Assembly (NCBI GenBank): GCA_021399435.1
Contig: JAJTUP010000030.1
Span: forward strand, 434,001-498,000
Reading direction: 5' to 3'
Origin: Diaporthe sp. PMI_573
Lineage: Eukaryota > Ascomycota > Sordariomycetes > Diaporthales > Diaporthaceae
Length of the DNA: 64,000 bases
The translations under genes were made by a program, and so were the position numbers. Within the stretch, counting starts at the first letter, position 1. Each line of letters opens with the position of its first letter. The notes under the pieces are model-generated. The model searched no databases and was not told the origin of the DNA. It saw nothing but the letters and a program-made list of their open reading frames with translations. Shown here one piece after another: positions 1 to 11,582 of the stretch.

Positions 1-318
1 ACCTTATTTCCCCGCCAAGCAGTGAGCGTCTGGGCATGAGTCGAAGCGGTTGTACTCCGAGAAGACACCCTCCTGCCTGGTCAATTCCACATACCAAGCT
101 TCCCTGGTAGGGATTATCAAGCCAGGCGATGATAGAGTTTCCCATCCCTGCCTCCGATCACCTCATTGGTCCGGCTAGCTTAGTTAGGCTGGGAGTGCGG
201 GAATTTCATAGTCAGTAATTAGATCTCTCCTTCTTCAATCGACGAAGCTCGTAAGGAGTAGGACAAACGGAACTGCATAACACCGAGAGGCTCGTGATCT
301 CGAATTCATGAACAATGA
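1..318. other. intergenic, no gene seen
   Basis: No supported reading frame, repeat or RNA gene is visible. It lies downstream (3') of the minus-strand small secreted protein gene. Confidence 0.5.
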
Positions 319-597
319 TCAAGACGAGCAGAGAGACGGGGCAAATTTCGGAGGCGCACTTACAACACAATCCCCCCCAGGGCATCCGCAGACCTTGTTC
401 TTAGAGCAGTATGCCTTGCTTCCTGAACCGCAGCCGCAGGTGCGGGTCGTGGTGCAAGGGCAGTTAATTGCCCCGGGGAAAAGGTCCGCGGCCACGGCAC
501 GACTCATCTCGTGTCCGAAGCCATCGAACGGGGCGACGGCATCCAGTGGCAGGGACGCTAGAGAGCCAAAGATGATTGAGGCGACGGCGAAAAGCAT
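319..597 (-). CDS. small cysteine-rich secreted protein
   Basis: Single-exon frame of 92 residues from the ATG at 597, which has AAAG directly before it. The frame is open to an upstream ATG at 753 (144 aa), but only the inner start begins with a secretion signal: MLFAVASIIFGSLASLPLDA is a short hydrophobic stretch ending in an A-x-A-like site. The rest is small and holds nine cysteines in CPC, CGC and CGC pairs, with Gly, Ser and Lys between. Size, signal and Cys pattern fit an apoplastic Cys-rich protein, possibly an effector or antimicrobial peptide. No family is recognised. An intron upstream that would extend the N-terminus cannot be excluded. Confidence 0.5.
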   Translation of the reverse strand: MLFAVASIIFGSLASLPLDAVAPFDGFGHEMSRAVAADLFPGAINCPCTTTRTCGCGSGSKAYCSKNKVCGCPGGDCVVSAPPKFAPSLCSS

Positions 598-753
598 CTT
601 TGCGGTTCTTCGGTAGTGGCAGGCAATGATTAGAGGCAGTGTGAGTCGGCTGTCTGACAAGTAGGTGTTTGGGTCAGGTAGTAGCCATGAGTAATGGAAC
701 TCGATGAGAAATCGGTGGGAAGAGCTAGATGACTTGTAGTTAGTTGTCTTCAT

Positions 754-2220
754 TTGTTCAACCTTCCGGCCTTTACGGCTTCACTTGCGACTTGTTTCTT
801 GCAAGCCGGCAGAGACGCATCCACTCCAGGCCTACGAGATCCAGCACACGCGTGCACCATGTTTGCAGACATGGTGACATATAGAGGACCCGCCAAGAAT
901 GCGTATCGGGGGAGGATTGCTCTCATTCGAGTATTGAAGCATCTAGCACATCCTTGTGAAGTAGCTGAAAAGATACGAGTCAACAAGCTGACTGTGTTTC
1001 AGTGGGCTCTCGACGATCAATACAGAAAAGGCTGAGGGAACCCGAGGAATACTAGATCGAGGGTCTGTCGATCACATGCAGATTGTGCCGGCACATGGAA
1101 CAGTAGGCGTATCGGTTTCAGCTGGTCAATGACAAAGCGTCGAACATGGGCCTCGTCATGGAGACCGTTTGGCTTTCTTTAATGCTCACGATGAAAGGTC
1201 TCATGATAAACATACCGCGTTCTCTGTCGAAACACACATGTCCGGATAGTCTAGGCTTCGAATGTCGAAGAACTTAGGCGCCCCTTCTCCAGCCCGTCAT
1301 CTCACGACATATGGGACACCCATTGCCGTTCCAGCTTAGTAGAGGAACTCAAAGAATACGAATAGTCCATATGGGACCTTCATAATATCCGCGCGAAGAT
1401 CTGTATTTGGCTGTCTCACTTCTGCTGAACAGAGAACATTACCCGACGGTGCGGTTATGCGTTGAGCTTACAAGAGTATACCAGCTCTTATATTATACGG
1501 GCGGGTCATGACCACTTCCATCAACGTAGATCGCAAGGGGAACAGCCACAAGTCTTTCGCGTATTGAAACTCGAAGAAGCGGTCGTCAGGATCCAGTGCG
1601 GGACTTCCAAAGTACCTGAATACGCTGAATAGTCTCTGGACCTTGAATACACTCTCAGACCTGGCCTGCTCTTACAAGCACCATCAAATGAGCCGTCGTC
1701 CGCCTGGTTAGGTGATGCAGGGTTGTCGTGACTCGCTTTTATTTGATTGAATACCGCTTTCTCACACAGTGTGTGCACAGGTGTCATTGAAGAGCCATAC
1801 GCAAAAAATGCCTAGACTCGGCAATTCGGGTCTTTCATGACCCCTTGGGCTCTTGAGTTCCCTCGCTTAGAGCCGAGTGAAGACGCTGTAATACTTCAAA
1901 AGACATCGTGGGCCTTAGATGATGATTCCCACATGATTCAACAGAGCAGATTTGAGGGCATATCCCAAGCCATGCTATAGTTACATTTCCACGAGATGTG
2001 TGCGCAACACGCAGGGGCAGCTCGACTCGAACTTGGCGGAAACTTTGGAGCCAATTTCGTTTTCACAAGCCTCTATGCCTTTCCAAATATTTACTAAACG
2101 TGTGGAATTTAGAAACCCCTATCGGAAGTCAAAATGCCCGCAGTTGAGAAAGTCAGTGCTCAGTCACCAACAGGCTGAGTGACTAAATTCCACATACCAC
2201 GCGGCAACCAACGTAGTATT
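754..2220. other. intergenic, no convincing gene
   Basis: Several short frames are open on both strands, but none has a start with good context, splice signals joining it to another frame, or a recognisable motif. Confidence 0.4.
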
Positions 2221-3396
2221 TCAAGAAGTCCTGCCTTTTGTCTTTGGGGACGATGATGCCGTTCCCGACACGTGCACCGGGTCATTCTCAAACGCATCTG
2301 TGGACCCCGGCTTGATCCCAAACTTGCGCTCAACCGCTCTCCAGACCTTGGGCGTCTCGCGCTCAATCGCAGCCCTCACTTGCTCCTGCATCTGGGACCT
2401 TTCCTCTGGAAGTGGACCAGTGTGACCGCCGTTGAACTTCTTCAATCGCTGGTCGATCGTTTTGTCGAGAAGTCTCTCGCATTGGTTGCGAATAATGGCC
2501 GCTTTCTTTTTTAGCGCTGTCTTCAGCTGGCGCTCAAAGTTTATTTGCTCCTTCGCGCTGAGGTCGACGAAGAGTCGATGCCCTTTGAGAGGTTCCTTTA
2601 CGCTCAGTGGCCTCCGTACTGCCCCCCGAAAACTCCGGGACCCAGGGTCGTAATGCTTCGCCACAAAAGACCAGAAAACATCCGTGCCGTCTCTGCGCAT
2701 GTGTGGCTTTGTCGTGATCTTAACGCCATCGGGCATCGCCCGCATGATTACATCCGGGCGCAAGTCGACGCGATTCTCGATGGCCCATCTGATGCTGTAG
2801 GGGCCTTTTGGGTCCCGTGGCAAGCCGATGTGGATGTGAACGGGGTACCGCGCGCCGTCTCGGGGGTCTCTCAGAAGTCTATATGCACCTGCGAGCTGCA
2901 TCTGTGGTGGTGCAGAGGCGAGCTGGGCATCAGATTGGGTGAATACTTGGTACATCCCTTTCTGTCGTGTCAATCGAAGCGCATCGGTGGTCGACTTGAA
3001 TTCCGATGGGGAGATGCTAATAATCTCGTAGTGCAGAATTTGACTGTTTGGCTCGACCGAGTTCTCACCCTCGTCACCAACTGCACCGGGGCTCTCGCGG
3101 TCCAACCGCCTGAGGACTTCAGATTCCGGACGCCAGCTGAGAGTCTTGCCCGGACCAAGGAAGTCTCTCATCACCTGTTTCATGGACATGACTCCCAGGC
3201 TGTCATTTTCATTCCACAGGCAAATCTTCTTCTTGGCAAGTTGGCGAAATCGGATCCTGTGGTACCCCGGGACATCAGTATGGGTTTGGTGTTTATGACG
3301 AACTGATTGCCGAGGGAAGAGCAAGCGACTCGAGCACAAGCTGAGCCTGTGCCTCAGGGAACACTGTGGTGCCAAAGTGGATGCCATTGAGACCAT
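2221..3396 (-). CDS. uncharacterised basic protein
   Basis: Open frame of 391 residues from the ATG at 3396; the frame itself is open to 3453. Family not recognised. The first 40 residues are rich in Arg, Ser and Leu without acidic residues, so they could be a mitochondrial presequence or translated leader. A second start, MSMKQVMRDFLGPGKTL, lies about 70 residues in, where the sequence becomes protein-like. The middle has a GARYPVHIHIGLP segment. The last 130 residues are highly charged (Lys/Arg/Glu heptad-like, QINFERQLKTALKKKAA) and probably helical. An overlapping 253-codon frame on the other strand (2545-3306) looks like a shadow. Length without stops and biased composition favour a real gene; function unknown. 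Confidence 0.5.
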   Translation of the reverse strand: MVSMASTLAPQCSLRHRLSLCSSRLLFPRQSVRHKHQTHTDVPGYHRIRFRQLAKKKICLWNENDSLGVMSMKQVMRDFLGPGKTLSWRPESEVLRRLDRESPGAVGDEGENSVEPNSQILHYEIISISPSEFKSTTDALRLTRQKGMYQVFTQSDAQLASAPPQMQLAGAYRLLRDPRDGARYPVHIHIGLPRDPKGPYSIRWAIENRVDLRPDVIMRAMPDGVKITTKPHMRRDGTDVFWSFVAKHYDPGSRSFRGAVRRPLSVKEPLKGHRLFVDLSAKEQINFERQLKTALKKKAAIIRNQCERLLDKTIDQRLKKFNGGHTGPLPEERSQMQEQVRAAIERETPKVWRAVERKFGIKPGSTDAFENDPVHVSGTASSSPKTKGRTS

Positions 3397-4644
3397 GCCA
3401 GCTGGAGGATGATGTGACGTTGTCTGAGCAGAAATCCTAACTTGAGGTCCCAATTTGGCTGACTAAGCTGGACCGGTTCCAGGACCCCCTGCGTTACACA
3501 AGCGGCCGCCATTCTGCCGCTGTCTCCAACACATGCCAGTCATTACAGCCGACTATCAACTTCTCTCTTGTTCCACAGTGGTATTATGCCCTGGATGAAA
3601 ACTTAATTACATCACTGCATGAGGACTTTCTGAGGCAATTCTGCTACACTGCCAGGACACTCTTAAATAGCTAAAGGGTTGAACATGTATTTTTTTTCTT
3701 GTCATCTCCATACCTTACATGCACTCCCGGATGTCCCTTTGAAAAGACAGATAAGCTCTTGCATAATTGTCCTACCTGTCGCGCCTAAATTCAGCACTTG
3801 AGGTTGGACTTGGGGGCTTCTCACACCATGTCCGGAAACCGTGTCTGCCGATTGTATCTGCTGTGCCTGCAGTCTAGCCCTGACCGGCTTCCCAACCCCG
3901 GTAGGCAGATTCACATTCAAAAATTCCAGAAGGTCTTGTCATAATTATTTACCCCACCAAAGTGCATACTCATGTGGCATGCATCAAGATCGATAACTTT
4001 CAGCAACATCGGGCAACTCCGCCTCGTTGTCTATCCCACTGGACTGGCTGGGGCCCCCTGTACCGGGAAGACCTTGGGAGTGGAACCACCGATTGCGAAT
4101 TTAACGGGGCTGCTTTCGTCAGAAAGTACCTGCATCTGCCAATCTTGCCTGCGCAGAGATATCCGGTCATGTGCAGTAAACAAATAATTTTAGGCATGTA
4201 CGTTGATGGTTGTGGGAGGTGAATATTTTATTTCATTGGGCTGTGGAATACAAAATTGCGCAGGATGTGACCGGGGATTCCGTCGTTTGGTGAACTTGTA
4301 AGCCGGACTCTGTACAAGGGCTTGGCGCACTACCTTAGGTACCTACTCAGCTATTATCCCAGGAACCGATCATCCAGCCTGGCAACATGAGGACGACCTC
4401 CGGCTCCGCTTTCGCAGTCAAATTCCCTGCATTCGAGGCCCTACCCCGACATTAACTAGTAGCAGTCGTTCCAACAAATTGCGATGAGGGGTAATGTAGC
4501 GGATCCACGGATCATTAAGGGTCAGGAAATGCACAGCTGCTTAAACATTAAGCCGGGTAGCCCTCCCGGCGTCAATGGTGTGAGGAGAATGCTCAGGAAC
4601 CTCTACTTCCATATCAAAGTTCCCACGATATACACCATCCAGCC
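3397..4644. other. intergenic, promoter side of DUF1254 gene
   Basis: No supported gene. It holds the upstream region of the secreted DUF1254-type gene and the 5' side of the 2221-3396 gene. Confidence 0.4.
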
Positions 4645-6312
4645 ATGAGGGGGTCATCAGCTTTAACCGCAACGGTCTCTCTGAGTGCCATCCTCAGGCT
4701 CGCAGCAGCCAGTGACTACTTAACTGGAACCACCTGGACGATATGTGCGAACGCGTCCACAACCTGCGCTCAGGCCAACGTCACCTTTGCCTATCTCGTG
4801 AGTAATGCTACGCTGTGCTAATTCCGTGTCATCTCACTGAGTTTTCAAAACAGTACTCGTACCCATTCTACCCATACGCATTGGCAGCCCAAGGAACGCC
4901 AAACGCAACGACAAACTCCTTGTTCCACCAGCGCGACTTGGTGACAGCGGACGAGACCTGGGTGGTGAGGCCTAATGTCGACACTCTCTACTCGAGGTCT
5001 TTCCTCGACCTTTCCTCCTCTGCTCTGGAAATCACGATTCCGGAAATCAGTGATCGTTATTGGGTAAGTCAGCTGCAGTCTAAGGTCGCTACCAATAGCA
5101 ACGGGCTCTACCTCTCTTACGTATACTCTGCTAACGAGATATACTTAGCTCTGGCCATTTTATGATGCGTATGTCTAACAAGGTCGTGGACATCTTGTGT
5201 GCTTAAGGACTGACTGCTTCGTTAGATACGGCAATAATGTGGCCAACATTGGCGCTCTCCAGAACTATTCCGCGGGTGTATACCTCGTGCACCACGATGC
5301 TAACAGCGCCGCTGGCGTACATACGACAAACGATTCGAGCCCTTACCAGGCAGTTGTGAACATTCCCACACCATATGCCTTGTCGATGATTCGCATTGCC
5401 GTCAAGCATCAAAACAATGATACAGATTTAGAGGTCATAAATTCCGTGCAAGACCAGTTCAACATCACGGCCTTACCACCAATAAACGGCACTAGTCCTT
5501 CGGCACCAGCACTGAATCTGAGCATGTTTTCTGACCCGGCCGTCGCACCCAATGCGTATGAATCCCTCGAGGAAGGAATACTCAGACTGGGCGCAAAGCT
5601 CACACAATGCAATCCTGCTGAAGAACTGTCGGACCGGTCCTGGGTCGAGGAGACCCTTACGGCGGCGGGCTTCGTCAACGGCACCTTTGTGCAGCCGGAA
5701 GGCACAAATCTGACGGCTGCGGTGCAGGCCGCCAACCAATCCGTCTCGGCCGAGCAGTCCGTCCCGGGCTTTAACATCAAGCTCGGCGACCAGTGGACTG
5801 TGAAGAATGCCTCTTACCAGGCCGACTTCCACAGCGCCTACTTTGCGCGGTACGCAGTTGCCGCCGGTGGATACCTCGCCCTGACGCTGGACCAGGTCCT
5901 GTATCCGATCTTTGCGGGCGCAACCTCGCCCAACTCTTCAGACGAGGCCCTCCTCGTCACCTTCCCGTCCAAGCCCCCGCTTGCGCCGCTGGGGTTCTGG
6001 AGTCTGACCGTGTACGACTCCAAGGGCTATTTGATCCCCAGCGATCTAGATGTCTACGCCTTGGGTGACCGGAGCAACCTGACGATGGCAGATGGTACCA
6101 AGTACGCCGATGGAGGGGATGGACCATTCCAAGTCCTGATACAGTCCAGCGACGCCGTGCCTCCTCAGAACTGGACGACGAACTGGATACCTTCACCAGC
6201 TGGTGGAGGCGCCTTCCTGATGAACCTGCGCTTCTACGGCCCAGAAACTGCGTTGACGGATGGTACTTGGATGTATCCTTCTGCGGAGGTAATCACGGCT
6301 CTCAAGGCGTAA
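4645..6312 (+). CDS. secreted DUF1254/DUF1214-type protein
   Basis: Four exons: 4645-4797, 4854-5063, 5149-5168 and 5226-6312, giving 489 residues. The introns are 56, 85 and 57 bp with GTGAGT, GTAAGT and GTATGT donors. The start is the ATG after AGCC and gives a signal peptide (MRGSSALTATVSLSAILRLA then ASD). The exon 1-2 to 3-4 joins restore the DUF1254-like stretch RPNVDTLYS, then ISDRYWLWPFYDAYGNNVAN. The C-terminal third has the DUF1214 pattern GFWSLTVYDSKGYL, then a Trp-rich tail with NLRFYGPE. There are many N-x-S/T sequons, consistent with export. The family is widespread in fungi and bacteria with no settled activity. Exon 3 is only 20 nt, so gene finders may miss it. Confidence 0.85.
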
Positions 6313-8161
6313 CTTAAGTCAGGAATTGGAATCCTCAGGAAACATGGAATTTCATGAACAGAACCTCTTACATACCATCTGTGATTCTAATGTTGCGTGT
6401 AGTCTATTTAAACATGCGGCGAGAATCAGTGGCAATAATTTACGAAACTATTCGAGCTCAGAAATGATCAACAAATGGAAACGAAAGACCTGAGAAAGTT
6501 TGTGGCGTACGCCTTAAAAAAGAAAAGGGCACGTAGTTCACTGCGTCATCTATGACAGCATAACCACGTCGCTCAAATAGCGGTATCCATCCCGGAAGCA
6601 TTTCAGGCAGCACGCGAGAGGCACTGCAATGTCGTTGATACGAGTGAGTACAGTATAATTGCGCCGCGTACCACAGAAATATCGGAACAATATACCTCAC
6701 AATCAAGCCAGTTAAAGGTTGGGCCGAGAGACTAGATAGCATGATCATATGTCATATTCTATGTAACCGTTGCCAAAGTGCCATACAAATAGTTGATTCG
6801 ACTTTGCTGACCAGCAGCTCGGCTAGGCACTTGAGATACACATGTTGTTCCCCAGTTTCTACGAGCCCCGGCAGCAGCGTCTTGTGCAGCCTTCCTCGCA
6901 GCAGCAGCCCTGCGTTCCGCCCTCAGCTTTTCGTTGAGTTTTCGTAACATGAGGTTCTTGTTCTGGTTCTTGATGAAGATAATCGTTGAATGTAATATGG
7001 CGAGCTTATTGGAAAGAGATGTCAGATGTGACTAGTGCTTGTTCATTGATTGACGACTACGAAGGGGAATCCAACAGACTATATACTACACCTTAATTAC
7101 AACACTCTTCTATTTGAACCCATCATGAGCTGCCAGCCTCAGAGACTCGGAAAAGATCCGACAAATTGACAACGGGGTGGGGTGGGCTCCCGAATAGAAT
7201 TCAGGGCGCTTCGCTGCTGGAGGACTGCGAAGACCAGAGGTCAGCCTGAGGCGGCCAGAATGTATTCCTCGTCTTGGATCATGTAGAATTTACCAACATG
7301 ACAGACCTTCTTTGGTAGACGTGTGGCCCTATCATTACACCCTGCTAGAAATGGACAGTGACAGGGGCGAATGCAGAATGTACCTCGGAAGTTGCAGCTT
7401 GGTTATTGTTTTAGAAACACATCTCACAAAGAGATGTCATTGGGTGACGAGACCTCATGATTGGCGCCAGTGAAACACTGATGGGCCTGTTTAGTCCAGA
7501 CCGGCAGATCAACATGAGAATTGCAGAACCAACACTTGCTACAGACAGTATCGGAGGTTTATTTCGGGACAGGCTAAGAGCGGCCAAGCACCAACATGCC
7601 ATGGCATGCCTGCAGCCGCGGGCCCTAGATGCCGTAGGCTGTTGGGCTGCCTTTAGCTGGCTTACTTTAGGGTCTGCGCTCAAAATAAGCACAGCACTGT
7701 TGGCCTCCTCTTAAGCACAATACGTTGTCATCATTCAAACTTCTCACGACACTTCATACGAGCTGTCAGGGCCGTGGGCTGAATGCACACCAGGTCCAGT
7801 CACTCGACTGGACCCGCTTATTCGCTTATCTTATCAGCCCAATCGCCTCCAATACCTCAGCAACACCATTTCGCAGCCCTGCTGCCCTTTTCCTTTCTTT
7901 CAGTTAGGCAACCATGGTTGTAAATCAACAATTCATCACAGTCAGCTTGTGCCATTTGCCATTCCGACGTGAGGACCGTCTCACGAGCGTGGTGAATAGC
8001 CAACGCAACACGCTGGACTCGTGAACGGTGCCTAAACAAGAGCATCATTCGTCATCCATTTCGCCATCTGCGCTTTCAACCTGCAGCGCAACAACATAGG
8101 GTCCGACAAACAGACGACCAAGCCCCAAACTTTCGCAGCCGATGCAAACGAAGGCGAGGGA
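6313..8161. other. intergenic with a possible coiled-coil scrap
   Basis: No intact gene. On the minus strand about 6760-7010 reads as an Asn/Lys/Ala-rich coiled coil (LMLRKLNEKLRAERRAAAAR) with a TAG upstream. It resembles the tail of a transposase, but too little is left to name it. The rest shows nothing. Confidence 0.3.
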
Positions 8162-8722
8162 ATGCAGATTTCACGACAGAGCGACGAGACAGAAACTGCG
8201 CCTGCGGAGAACGAACGGGGTTTTGCTGCGAAATACAGGTCTTATCTGCAGTTTTTAAAAGAAAACCCCGACTACGACCCGGTCGCCGAAGACATAAGGA
8301 GAGGGGAGGTCTTCAAAGCTGGCCAGGCGATGAGACGCGAGGGCAAGGAGACGTTCTCCTTCTACGGGACTCTGATGGATCCTCAGATCGCTCAAGAAGT
8401 GCTGGGGCTCACAGAGCCGCCGCCGGTGCTAAAGCCTGCATTTCTCAAGAACCGAGGATATCTCAGAATGTTGGGTCCGTACCCGGCATTTGTGGCGGAC
8501 CGGGACCCAAGAGTGGACGTTCAGGGGATGGCCTGTGAGATCGAGGGGGCTGACAGGAAGGATCGGCCGGCGATGTACGAGGGCGACAACTACGACGAGA
8601 CCAAATGCTTCATCAATCTTGTCACCGAGGGTGGCGAATCGGACTACATTCTTGCAATGGTCTTCGCTTGGATTGGAGACGAGGATGAGTTGAGCGGAGG
8701 ATCATTTGACCTGGAGGCATAA
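8162..8722 (+). CDS. AIG2-like / gamma-glutamylcyclotransferase-fold protein
   Basis: Single exon, 186 residues. After a 60-residue polar N-terminus comes TFSFYGTLMDPQIAQEVLGL, the YGTL strand-turn that binds the substrate gamma-glutamyl group in the GGCT/AIG2 superfamily (residues 66-85). It is followed by LGPYPAFV, the YEGDNYDET segment and a final FAWIGD strand, all in family order. Family members cleave gamma-glutamyl amino acids or amines to 5-oxoproline, or act on gamma-glutamyl protein modifications; the substrate here cannot be told. A short overlapping upstream ORF starts at 8142 in another frame and could dampen translation. It has no functional link to its neighbours. Confidence 0.8.
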   Translation: MQISRQSDETETAPAENERGFAAKYRSYLQFLKENPDYDPVAEDIRRGEVFKAGQAMRREGKETFSFYGTLMDPQIAQEVLGLTEPPPVLKPAFLKNRGYLRMLGPYPAFVADRDPRVDVQGMACEIEGADRKDRPAMYEGDNYDETKCFINLVTEGGESDYILAMVFAWIGDEDELSGGSFDLEA

Positions 8723-9132
8723 AAACAGGCCAGGTCAATGCTGCACAGCGCCGAGATGTGAGCACGACCGGGGTGTATTTCTGACAACTTGCGATGCACC
8801 ATAGGCATCTAGGTATCTCCCAAGACTCACAGCATGCTGTGCAAGACTACAACCCGTCTATGTCATGTCCCGAGATGATAATAGCCATTGACTTGGTAAA
8901 AACATCGATACTCGTGTGAATGATGGCATATTCATGGTTGCATTGTGACGATAAATGGGGCAGAAGCAAGACACGATAACGTAGCACGCTTTAACCCACG
9001 GGTCCAACACATTAGGCCCGGCATGGAAAAGGCGATAGCCATCGACCCGCAACGTCCACCTTGCCCCAAACAGATGTCGCCCAAACACCGGAAGAGCCAT
9101 CTCGAGGCGGGGCAAAGGTTTCGATGGACCAG
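8723..9132. other. intergenic
   Basis: No supported gene; short open frames only. Confidence 0.4.
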
Positions 9133-9567
9133 TTAACTTAAACAAGCCGAATGACTTGTGCTTCCCAAAGGTCTGATGTCCTCATCTTCGTCTTCGTCGT
9201 CTTGGTCGTCTTCAGCGAATGCAAAGGCCACGCCGAGCCTCCGAAAATTTGGATGGCCATCAACCCGCGGAAGCCACTCTGAGACAAGGCCGCCGTGCAG
9301 AATATCCTTTGATCCGAGAAGAAGTAAGTTGACGTTGTCTCGGGCCATGATATCGTGCAAATACCCGTCTAGACAACGATCCAGTCTTGGGTGACGGGAC
9401 CGCCATGAAAGCAATGCCAACGCTTAATCAGCTCTGACGAGATGTCCTAGGATGTCTTCTCGGTTGAGCCAACCAAGTTCATGACCGTTGAGCGCGACGT
9501 TGATGCGCAGCGTCAAGCCGACTGTCAGAATTAGATGGACCAACAGATCCCGTATCGACTACGTAAG
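9133..9567 (-). pseudogene. broken gene of unknown family
   Basis: After an acceptor-like CTTACGTAG a frame opens at 9567 and reads RDLLVHLILTVGLTLRINVA, then NGHELGWLNREDILGHLVRA. It meets a TAA near 9424 and continues in the same frame for 95 codons (SKDILHGGLVSEWLPRVDGH) to an Asp/Glu-rich tail. The TAA could have been CAA, a single C-to-T change. Upstream exons are not identified. The composition is protein-like, but no family is recognised. It may be a real gene with an undetected intron over the TAA. Confidence 0.35.
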
Positions 9568-9823
9568 TTCTTATGTAACGACCTATCAATGGTTTTGACG
9601 CCCATGAAGATTCCATTTGCCCGTAGAAATTGAAACGAGATCATGAGAACTCCTTGTTTGTTGGGTGCATTGTGAGAGTCTGATGCAAATTTGGAAGGCA
9701 AGGGACGACCTAGTGGATTTCACAGGTTTGGCGCACTGGGGCCCTGTGTACACGGCCTCGACTCAGGGGTCACCAGAAATAAGCTTCATCAACTCCTAAG
9801 AAGGCCAGGCAGGCCGACGAGCT

Positions 9824-10715
9824 TCATTTACCAGACAAAGCGCTCTTCAGCCCCGTCCAGCCGGTAGATCCCCAGGCCGATCTCGAGCTCCCGGCATTAT
9901 TCTGTGGCATGTTGTCTGTGGGCTTCCTGGTGCGCTTCTCATGCTCCTCCCGAACTACCTCACCAGCCAACGTCCTGTGAATTTTCCCTTTGCTCTGTGA
10001 CAAGTGACTCAGAATCGCCATCTTGGGGTAGAAATCAGAAAATGAAGAAAAGTGCTGAAGAATTTCAAGACAGGCGTCCTCCTTCCCGTCCCAAAACGGC
10101 ATATGTTTGGCTCCTCTGTACATCAGGTCGCCAAAAGGCCCATTCTGTCTGAACAGATCTTCCTGGCGTTCTTCAAGACGACGCCGCCCTTGGTCGGCCT
10201 GGTTGTTCCACATGGTGGTGCATATGACGACGCGGTGGTAGAACTCCTCACCGCACATGGCTTTGAGCACCTCAATGTTGAACCTGGAGCATGCTGTCAC
10301 CCTGGACTCGGTGATTGGGTGGACGTAGACGATGCCGCAGACACTGCTCGCGTATGCCACGATCTCCTTCAGTATGCTGATATCTGAAATTTGCGCGTCT
10401 GGGTCATCGAAGCCGGGGGTGTCGACTATTTCCAGATCAATGCCTTCTTTCAGAAGGTATTTAATGGGATAGGGCTTGCAGAATTTGGTGCCTACGTACA
10501 AACAGTGAGAATAGAGGTCTCTAAGAACAATGGTAATGAGTTGCCTTACAGGAATCTGCGCCGTCCCCAATTTCCACGGTCTCATCACAGGCTGCCGCCA
10601 CGATCGAAGATTTCCCTGCGCCTGTTACGCCGAGGACCAGAATACGTAGCGGTTTCTTCTGGATGGGTGGTTTTGGCTGCAATGGGGCAACTGGAAATCC
10701 CGAGGCCGATGACAT
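9824..10715 (-). CDS. AIG1/GIMAP-like GTPase (copy A)
   Basis: Two exons, 10715-10550 and 10491-9824, 277 residues. The start is the ATG at 10715; the frame reaches only a TTG farther up. Intron donor GTAAGG, acceptor CGTAG. Residues 29-36 are the P-loop GVTGAGKS. The splice restores GDGADSCTKF, whose Thr is the likely switch I residue, and residues 79-82 are the switch II DTPG followed by FDD. Then comes the family-typical GIVYVHPITESR and VVICTTMWNN where the G4 motif sits; a canonical N/TKxD is not seen. The basic C-terminus lacks a membrane segment. AIG1/GIMAP proteins are septin-related GTPases that act at membranes and in immunity in animals and plants; the fungal role is unknown. It is divergent from copy B. 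Confidence 0.85.
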
Positions 10716-11582
10716 CTTGTTCAGCTGTTGCTTATGGAATTGCAATAATGTAGAAGTTGGGAGTTCCGATCACTCAGTGGGACAGCAACACGCACGACAG
10801 CATTGGAAGATGGCCTACAAAGTGGAAAGGACAGGATTATATCCAAGCAGTGAGACTTGTACTTACAAAAAGAATACATGGACCATGACGGCACTTGCCA
10901 TTCCATTCAGCCAGTTTCTATGCACCGCATTTTCATTGGATGCTGATCTTCCGCTCCGCGTCACTAGGCTTTCCTGTGCTGTTAGGCAGAGTGGCAATGT
11001 TGTCGATTCCGGGAACACAAGAGGCATATTTAGTGTGGCGGAGGCTCAGATGACAGCCCTGCAGGCTGACAAAAAGGCTGATCACTAACGGATACATGCC
11101 CAGGTGGTCAGATTTGTGTAACCCCCATGCGCACCGCTGAAGATCCCTTCACCCTTTGTGGACAGTTGTTTGCTTGGCAGTTGCCCTGCCATGTTGCCAC
11201 AGAGCCGGTCAACCTTTCAGCCTTTTAGAACCTTGCACATAGCGTTTCCATGAGCTGCGATTATGCACCCTAGGGCACACTTGGAGGGCGCAGTCATCTT
11301 CAGCTCTATGGCAGGGGTGTCTGCTTTGTCGAGGCAACCAAGAAGCTGAGCTCTCGGGGAGAATTTGTAATATTCTGGGCCGGCAGACACACCTTTTGTC
11401 GTTGTCAGTAGTATAAACAGCAGCTATCTTACACCACCAGATATACTTCGACAACCAGTGGTGCACAGCGAATTCGAGTTCTACCCCTAACCTTTTGAAG
11501 TCTGTCTTTCACAAAGCACTGTCAGTCTAAGCAAAGCTTATCAGGTCCATCCACCTACGTATCCATACCTTCCTCATCCGCA
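10716..11582. promoter_or_regulatory. shared intergenic region of the GTPase pair
   Basis: About 870 bp lie between the two divergent start codons, so this stretch should contain both promoters. No clear TATA box or palindromic operator was identified; assignment rests on position only. Confidence 0.4.

Noticed and set aside
2545..3306. 253-codon plus-strand frame
   Set aside because: It lies antisense inside the 391-residue frame, with no motif; composition looks like a codon shadow.
6759..7010. Ala/Lys-rich coiled-coil frame
   Set aside because: Could be a transposase tail, but too short, broken by TAG and without TIRs.
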